A stretch of DNA of 11,695 nt from CAZKUN01 sp964555935 (GTDB lineage: Bacteria; Armatimonadota; Zipacnadia; Zipacnadales; VGFC01): contig CAZKUN010000278.1 in NCBI GenBank assembly GCA_964555935.1, forward strand, positions 1 to 11,695, in the 5' to 3' direction. Below are positions 7,349 to 11,695 of this stretch, one piece after another. The notes under the pieces are model-generated. The model was not told the DNA's origin. It saw only the letters and a list, made by a program, of their open reading frames with translations, and did not search any database. The number at the start of each line of letters is the position of its first letter. Position 1 is the first letter of the stretch. The position numbers and the translations under genes are program-made.

Positions 7349-8890
7349 ATGCGACACGTCCAGCGATGCGGGTTGGCCTTGGTTAGTCTGATGGCCTGTG
7401 GCCTCGTGTGGTCGCAAGGGGCGACGCCTAACGACGCCGAGGCGACGGCGCTGGCCGCCCTGAAGGGCCAGATCCAAGGCCAGATCGTCTGGGAGAGCAA
7501 CCGCGATGGCTCGTGGCAACTCTACACGATGAATGCCGATGGCACGGGCGCCAAGATGCTCACGGAGGGCCCCGGAGCGCATAGCCAAGCCAAGCTCTCG
7601 CGGGACGGCAAGCTGCTCGTCTGCACGAGAACAGAGCCGAACGGCGCCACGTCCGTGTGGATGATGAAGTCGGATGGGACGGATCCGAAGAAGGTCATCG
7701 ACGACGCGCTTGAGCCGCAGTGGCGCAAGGGTGACAAGGCTCTGCATGTGCTCAGGCAACCAGATCGTCGCAAGAAACAGTGGCAGACGTTTGAGTTGGA
7801 CCTGTACTCAGGCGAGGAGAAGCTGCTGTTCCCGCCGCCGGGCGTCGAGCTTGAATTCGAGCCTTGGGCGGCCGAGGCCAATGACGATGGGACGCGGTTC
7901 ATCTCGTGGTCGCCACGACCGCGAGGGACGTGGGTCATATCAGCCGATGGCGCCGTTCAGCAGCTCGTCCACGGTGGCTGCGAGGGGCAGGTGTCGCCCG
8001 ATCAGCAATATGGGTACGGAGTGCACAGCGACGGACGCTTTGTCAGGTTCAACCTCTCCGACGGCGGGGACCTGGCCACCGTGAAGGAGCGCTGGGGCGA
8101 GTGGAGTCACACCTATTTCCCGCATGTATCGCGCGATGGGAAGTGGCTCCTGTACGGCGCGTGCCCGCCGGACCAGCACGATCACGACACGAGCGACTAC
8201 GAGATCTTCGTCGTCGGGCTGAAGGATTGGCAGGAGGACGGCGATCCCGTGCGATTGACATTCAACAGCAGGACGGACCGCTGGCCCTCTCTCTACCTCA
8301 GCGACCAGAACGCTCTGGCGGGCGACGCATACGACGTGGCGGGTAATCGCGCGATGAACCCGCCTCCGCCACCCAGGATGGTCTTCAGTTTCGGCCAAGA
8401 GAACGCGAAGCCCGATCCCGGCGGCGAGTCGGGCCTGTGGCCTCAACAGGACGGCTGCCGGGGCGACCTGACATGGATCGCCGACGACGCCGAAGGCGGG
8501 GCCGGCGGCAGCGTGAAGATCGAGTACACGATCGAGGCGGACCCGAAGAGTTTCTCGCTCTGGATCGCGCCGGGTGAGATGGATCTGACCCCGTACGACC
8601 GCGTGGTGATCTACGCAAGAGGCACGGCGCCCTCGTTGACGATGGTCGTCAAGGACAATAACCTCGGGGCACCCGAAGACCCCGATGGCATCGCGGACTG
8701 CCTCGTAACGGGCATCACGGGTGAGTGGCAGCGCTTCGAGTTGGCGTTCTCGGACTTTGTGTCGCGCAAGCCGGGCGCGGCAGTTGACTGGCGAACCGTG
8801 AACCACTTCGGCATCTGCATGATCGCGCCGCGCAACCAGGAGGCCGGAACGATACAGGTGGACAACCTCCGCGTCGAAGCCGGCGACTGA
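7349..8890 (+). CDS. Secreted TolB-like beta-propeller protein with C-terminal carbohydrate-binding-like domain
   Basis: The 513-residue protein starts at ATG 7349, seven bases after AGGAG (7337-7341). A signal peptide covers about residues 1-23. Residues about 44-325 hold PD40/TolB-type propeller blades; the clearest is 'SNRDGSWQLYTMNADGTGAK' (50-69), followed by 'LSRDGKLLVC' (83-92), 'VSRDGKWLLYG' (260-270) and 'RTDRWPSLY' (308-316). A proline run (338-342) leads to a C-terminal beta-sandwich (about 343-513). Its layout, 'GDLTWIADD', 'YDRVVIYARG', 'GEWQRFELAFSDF' and a closing 'IQVDNLRVE', resembles CBM11 or CIA30-like sugar-binding modules. No catalytic motif is seen, so it probably binds a glycan or protein outside the cytoplasm. 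It is unlikely to be TolB itself, since no Tol-Pal genes are near. It lies 13 bases after the lipoprotein and 22 before the glycosidase. Confidence 0.87.
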   Translation: MRHVQRCGLALVSLMACGLVWSQGATPNDAEATALAALKGQIQGQIVWESNRDGSWQLYTMNADGTGAKMLTEGPGAHSQAKLSRDGKLLVCTRTEPNGATSVWMMKSDGTDPKKVIDDALEPQWRKGDKALHVLRQPDRRKKQWQTFELDLYSGEEKLLFPPPGVELEFEPWAAEANDDGTRFISWSPRPRGTWVISADGAVQQLVHGGCEGQVSPDQQYGYGVHSDGRFVRFNLSDGGDLATVKERWGEWSHTYFPHVSRDGKWLLYGACPPDQHDHDTSDYEIFVVGLKDWQEDGDPVRLTFNSRTDRWPSLYLSDQNALAGDAYDVAGNRAMNPPPPPRMVFSFGQENAKPDPGGESGLWPQQDGCRGDLTWIADDAEGGAGGSVKIEYTIEADPKSFSLWIAPGEMDLTPYDRVVIYARGTAPSLTMVVKDNNLGAPEDPDGIADCLVTGITGEWQRFELAFSDFVSRKPGAAVDWRTVNHFGICMIAPRNQEAGTIQVDNLRVEAGD

Positions 8891-8912
8891 AACCCTCGAC
8901 GCGGAGCGGACG

Positions 8913-11606
8913 ATGCGCAACCTAACGATCCTCCGAGGGCTGCCCTTCGCGGCAGCCCTTCTCATTTTCCAGACGGTAGCCGCTGACGAAATCCCCTTCC
9001 CAGATGCCCTCGATGATGCGGACGTACGCGTGAAGACCCTCGACAGCATCCTGGATGACGCGCTGCTCATCGGCAATGGCGACGTCAACGGACTGGTATC
9101 GACGGATGGCGGGACGCTGCAGATCCTGCTGACGAAGAATGACGTCTGGGACGCGCGGCTCGATACCACCAACGACCCGCCGCTGCCGACGCTCGAGCGC
9201 GTCCGCGAACTAGGCGCGACGGGCGAAGCGATTGGTGGCGTGATCCTGCCCGAGGGCGAGACGTGGACGGGTCCGGATTCTTACCACTCCAAGCCCTATC
9301 CGTGCCCCCGCGCGTGTGCCCGCGTTGCCTTCGGCGAGGTGCGGGAGGGCCCTAAGTGGGCGCAGATTCGAGGCCAGGGCCGGACGAACACGTGGGAGCA
9401 ACGGGATGGCCTGGCTGTAATGGCCATCGAAGGCGCGACGGGCGCATCGAACGGGTACAGTTACCGGCCGTTGAGCGTGTCCAGCGATGAATACACGCAA
9501 CTCCGCCTGACGCTGAGCGGGACAGAGAATGCTCAGTTCTTCATCGACATCATCGGTCCGAACCGAGAACAGGTGCTGCATACGGGCTGGCAGGCGACGC
9601 CACAGGAGCCCACCGAGTATACCTTCGACCTCGAGCCGGGGCTGGAGGCAGCGCAACTCATCCTCTACACGTGGACGATCGACGGCGCGCTCGCCGAGAA
9701 TCGATTCGAGAGCGTCGAGTTCATCGCGGGTGAGGAGACGCTGCCGGTCGACCTCTCGCTTCCCGTGTATGAGCACGCGTCAGGTCGCTTGGACTTGGAG
9801 CGCGCGACCGTGGATGTGTCGGGCAGCGCGGATATCCCATCCGCCACCATTCGCGCCCTCGCTGATCGGAATGTGGTGCTGATCGAGTCGGGCACCCACG
9901 TTCGTCTGGTGTCGACGACGTCGATGGATACGCCTGAGGCCGAGGTGGGCGAGAGCGGAAATGTGCGTTGGCTGCGGCAGGAGTTGCCGGGCGACCTGGA
10001 CTGGCCGGGGATGAGTTTTGCGGTGGCGCTCGCCGAGCGCGGTGATCTGAAGGCCGTTGCGGTGGTGACATCTCTCGAAGCGCGAAACGTGGTGCGGAAG
10101 GCGGTGGCTCTGGCGCGGAGGACGGTGGCATCCGAGGCCGATGAGCTGCGTGACAGCCACGAAGCGGAGTGGGCCTGGTTCTGGGCCAAGAGCGGGATCC
10201 GGATGAGTGACAGCGAGTTGCAGCGGACCTGGTATCGGTCGCTGTACTTCCTGCGCTGCGTGACCAAGCCGGGCGTCGTCTCGCCGGGGCTATTCATGAG
10301 CCTGACGACTGACACCCCCGCGTGGCATGGCGACTACCACACGAACTACAACATTCAGCAGGCTTTCTGGGCCGCCTATCCTACGAACCATCCCGAGCTG
10401 GCGGAGCCATACGACCGGTTGATCGTTGACTATCTGCCGCGGGCGCGCTGGCTCGCGCGAGAGGTCTGCGGAACCGATGGCGCGTTCTACCCGCATGTTC
10501 TGTTCGCCTACGAATCGGCGACTCCCGAAGAGAGCAACTACCCGATTGGGCGGCAGTACATCCACCACGTCTGGGGCATGACGCTTGGCGTGCCGGGCTT
10601 CACGGTGCAGCCTCTCTGGTGGCATTACAAGCACGCGCCGGATCCTAAGCTTCTGAGGAAGATCTACCCCGCCGTGCGCGACGTGGCCATCATGTACGCC
10701 GACCTGCTTGAGGGCTGTGAGGAGCGGGCCGAACCGGGGTTTGGTCCGACCGTGTCTCCCGAGCACTGGGGCTGGGCGCCCGGTCTGGGGCGGAACTACG
10801 ACTGCGCGTCTGATATCGGCTTCGCCGAGTACACGCTCAGGGCGGCCATCGAAGGCGCGACGACCTTGGGCACCGACGCTGACCTCGCGAAGCGCTTCGA
10901 GGCAGCGCTTGAGTTGCTGCCCGCGTACCCCACATCAGCAGGCGAAGAGCCCATCGTCGTTGACGTCGCGGGCGCGCCGCCAATCCAGTACAACATCTCA
11001 GTCCCCGCGAATCCAGTCTCTCCGTGCGACGTCGTGACGTGGTTCTCGCCCGACAGCGAGAAGGACCTGTTCGCGCGAACGATTGAGCAGCTCCAATGGA
11101 ATGGCAACAACGCCATGGTGATGATGGCGGTTTCGCGCGCCCGCTTGAGCATGGACGGGGCGCAGGACTGGCTGCGCGATGAGATTGTCAATCGCACCCG
11201 ACCGAACGGAACGATCACGCTGAATCGTCTGGGACATGGGATCAACGACTACGGTCATTACGTCGAGCAGACCGGTTGCGCCATGGCCATCTGCGAATTG
11301 CTCGTGCAGAGCGTCGGCGATATCATTCGCATCGCGCCCGCACTGGATGGCGTCACTGATGTGGATTTCGCCGACTTTCGCACGCAGGGCGGGTTTCTCG
11401 TAACCGGATCCGTCCGCCGGGGCATCGTTGGCGAGCTTACGGTTGAGAGCACGGTCGGTGGAGAGCTGAGGCTCCTGACGGCATGGGATGCTACCGAGTT
11501 CCAGCGTGGCGACGGCCCGTGGGTGAGGTTGCCGATGGATGTCCAGGCCGTGTTCGCGACGCCGACCAAGCGTGGCGACGTGCTTCGGTTCAGGTCGGCT
11601 GAATAA
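8913..11606 (+). CDS. GH95-like secreted glycoside hydrolase
   Basis: The 897-residue protein starts at ATG 8913, six bases after GGAG (8903-8906), with a signal peptide to about residue 24. It follows the GH95 plan. The N-terminal beta domain opens with 'LLIGNGDVNGLV' and 'LTKNDVWD' (about 51-80), matching the family's 'LPLGNG' and 'LNEDTLW'. An (alpha/alpha)6 barrel spans about 430-800 and a beta domain about 805-897 ('RTQGGFLV'). GH95 enzymes remove alpha-L-fucose or L-galactose by inversion. The barrel keeps the paired asparagines in 'HTNYNIQ' (N478, N480) and the acid in 'SPEHW' (E617). The motif usually read 'QIDGNFGG' is 'HYVEQTGC' here, so the Asp is replaced by Val784 with Glu785 next to it. 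Residues about 145-280 are an extra beta-rich block not usual in GH95. The substrate is unknown; an inactive or altered-specificity enzyme is possible. Confidence 0.88.
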   Translation: MRNLTILRGLPFAAALLIFQTVAADEIPFPDALDDADVRVKTLDSILDDALLIGNGDVNGLVSTDGGTLQILLTKNDVWDARLDTTNDPPLPTLERVRELGATGEAIGGVILPEGETWTGPDSYHSKPYPCPRACARVAFGEVREGPKWAQIRGQGRTNTWEQRDGLAVMAIEGATGASNGYSYRPLSVSSDEYTQLRLTLSGTENAQFFIDIIGPNREQVLHTGWQATPQEPTEYTFDLEPGLEAAQLILYTWTIDGALAENRFESVEFIAGEETLPVDLSLPVYEHASGRLDLERATVDVSGSADIPSATIRALADRNVVLIESGTHVRLVSTTSMDTPEAEVGESGNVRWLRQELPGDLDWPGMSFAVALAERGDLKAVAVVTSLEARNVVRKAVALARRTVASEADELRDSHEAEWAWFWAKSGIRMSDSELQRTWYRSLYFLRCVTKPGVVSPGLFMSLTTDTPAWHGDYHTNYNIQQAFWAAYPTNHPELAEPYDRLIVDYLPRARWLAREVCGTDGAFYPHVLFAYESATPEESNYPIGRQYIHHVWGMTLGVPGFTVQPLWWHYKHAPDPKLLRKIYPAVRDVAIMYADLLEGCEERAEPGFGPTVSPEHWGWAPGLGRNYDCASDIGFAEYTLRAAIEGATTLGTDADLAKRFEAALELLPAYPTSAGEEPIVVDVAGAPPIQYNISVPANPVSPCDVVTWFSPDSEKDLFARTIEQLQWNGNNAMVMMAVSRARLSMDGAQDWLRDEIVNRTRPNGTITLNRLGHGINDYGHYVEQTGCAMAICELLVQSVGDIIRIAPALDGVTDVDFADFRTQGGFLVTGSVRRGIVGELTVESTVGGELRLLTAWDATEFQRGDGPWVRLPMDVQAVFATPTKRGDVLRFRSAE

Positions 11607-11609
11607 GCA

Positions 11610-11642
11610 ACATCGCCGCCGAGGGAGCCTCGGCGGCGATGT
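11610..11642 (+). terminator. Strong hairpin closing the plus-strand run
   Basis: Four bases after the stop codon of the glycosidase gene lies a perfect 15-bp inverted repeat (ACATCGCCGCCGAGG at 11610-11624 with its complement at 11628-11642) around a GAG loop. The stem is GC-rich and placed as a terminator, but no T-tract follows (GATCGTCTGCAGG). It may act as an intrinsic terminator of the U-poor type, as a 3' mRNA-protecting structure, or in both directions for a convergent gene off the right edge. Confidence 0.65.
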
Positions 11643-11695
11643 GATCGTCTGCAGGGAGGCGAAGTCTATAGGTGGTTTCAAAACCCCAACAACCA
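11643..11695. other. Right-edge sequence without an assignable gene
   Basis: After the hairpin, 53 bases reach the window end. They are less GC-rich towards the end and contain a short palindrome (GGTTT at 11674-11678 with AAACC at 11681-11685). The minus strand is open here in one frame and could be the end of a convergent gene, but the fragment is too short to support that. Confidence 0.3.

Noticed and set aside
7940..9172. Minus-strand open frame of 410 codons spanning the propeller and glycosidase genes
   Set aside because: It crosses the junction of two well-supported genes and its translation shows no domain or signal; a GC-driven shadow.
1..11695. CRISPR arrays, tRNA or rRNA genes, insertion sequences
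   Set aside because: No regularly spaced direct repeats, cloverleaf-like segments, rRNA signatures or transposase reading frames were seen.

Overview
The window is about 64% GC, densely coded, and carries six protein genes. All have a signal peptide, a lipobox or membrane segments, so the whole region is about the cell envelope or the exterior. The mix of an AlgI-type membrane O-acyltransferase with two SGNH partners, a TolB-like propeller protein, a GH95-like glycosidase and a large sialidase/BNR-like secreted protein suggests a Gram-negative heterotroph of the Planctomycetota / Hydrogenedentota / Verrucomicrobiota-Lentisphaerota kind. This placement is inferred from gene style; there is no rRNA or marker gene here.

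Layout. On the minus strand, 1731 down to the left edge holds a secreted multi-domain protein cut by the window end. A 195-base divergent intergenic region (1732-1926) separates it from a plus-strand run that fills the rest: an AlgX/AlgJ-like SGNH protein with a large unrecognised N-terminal half (1927-3852), an AlgI-like MBOAT acyltransferase (3898-5349), a membrane-anchored AlgJ-like SGNH protein (5385-6548), a lipoprotein with an acidic proline-rich stalk (6559-7335), a TolB-like propeller with a C-terminal carbohydrate-binding-like domain (7349-8890) and a GH95-like glycoside hydrolase (8913-11606). Gaps are 45, 35, 10, 13 and 22 bases, so one transcript is likely. A 15-bp perfect hairpin (11610-11642) closes the run.

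How the genes may work together. AlgI-type MBOAT proteins pass acetyl groups across the inner membrane to SGNH-fold partners, which acetylate a polysaccharide in the periplasm. One MBOAT sits between two different SGNH proteins that both keep the Asp-x-His and Gly-Asp-Ser motifs, and an outer-envelope lipoprotein follows. The two downstream genes could read and trim the same or a competing glycan. No polymerase, glycosyltransferase or export gene is present, so the polysaccharide is unknown.

The most unusual local feature is a GGCTGGAAGCC-cored palindrome lodged between the Shine-Dalgarno sequence and the start codon of the second SGNH gene. If folded, it shortens the spacing from 30 to 9 bases.
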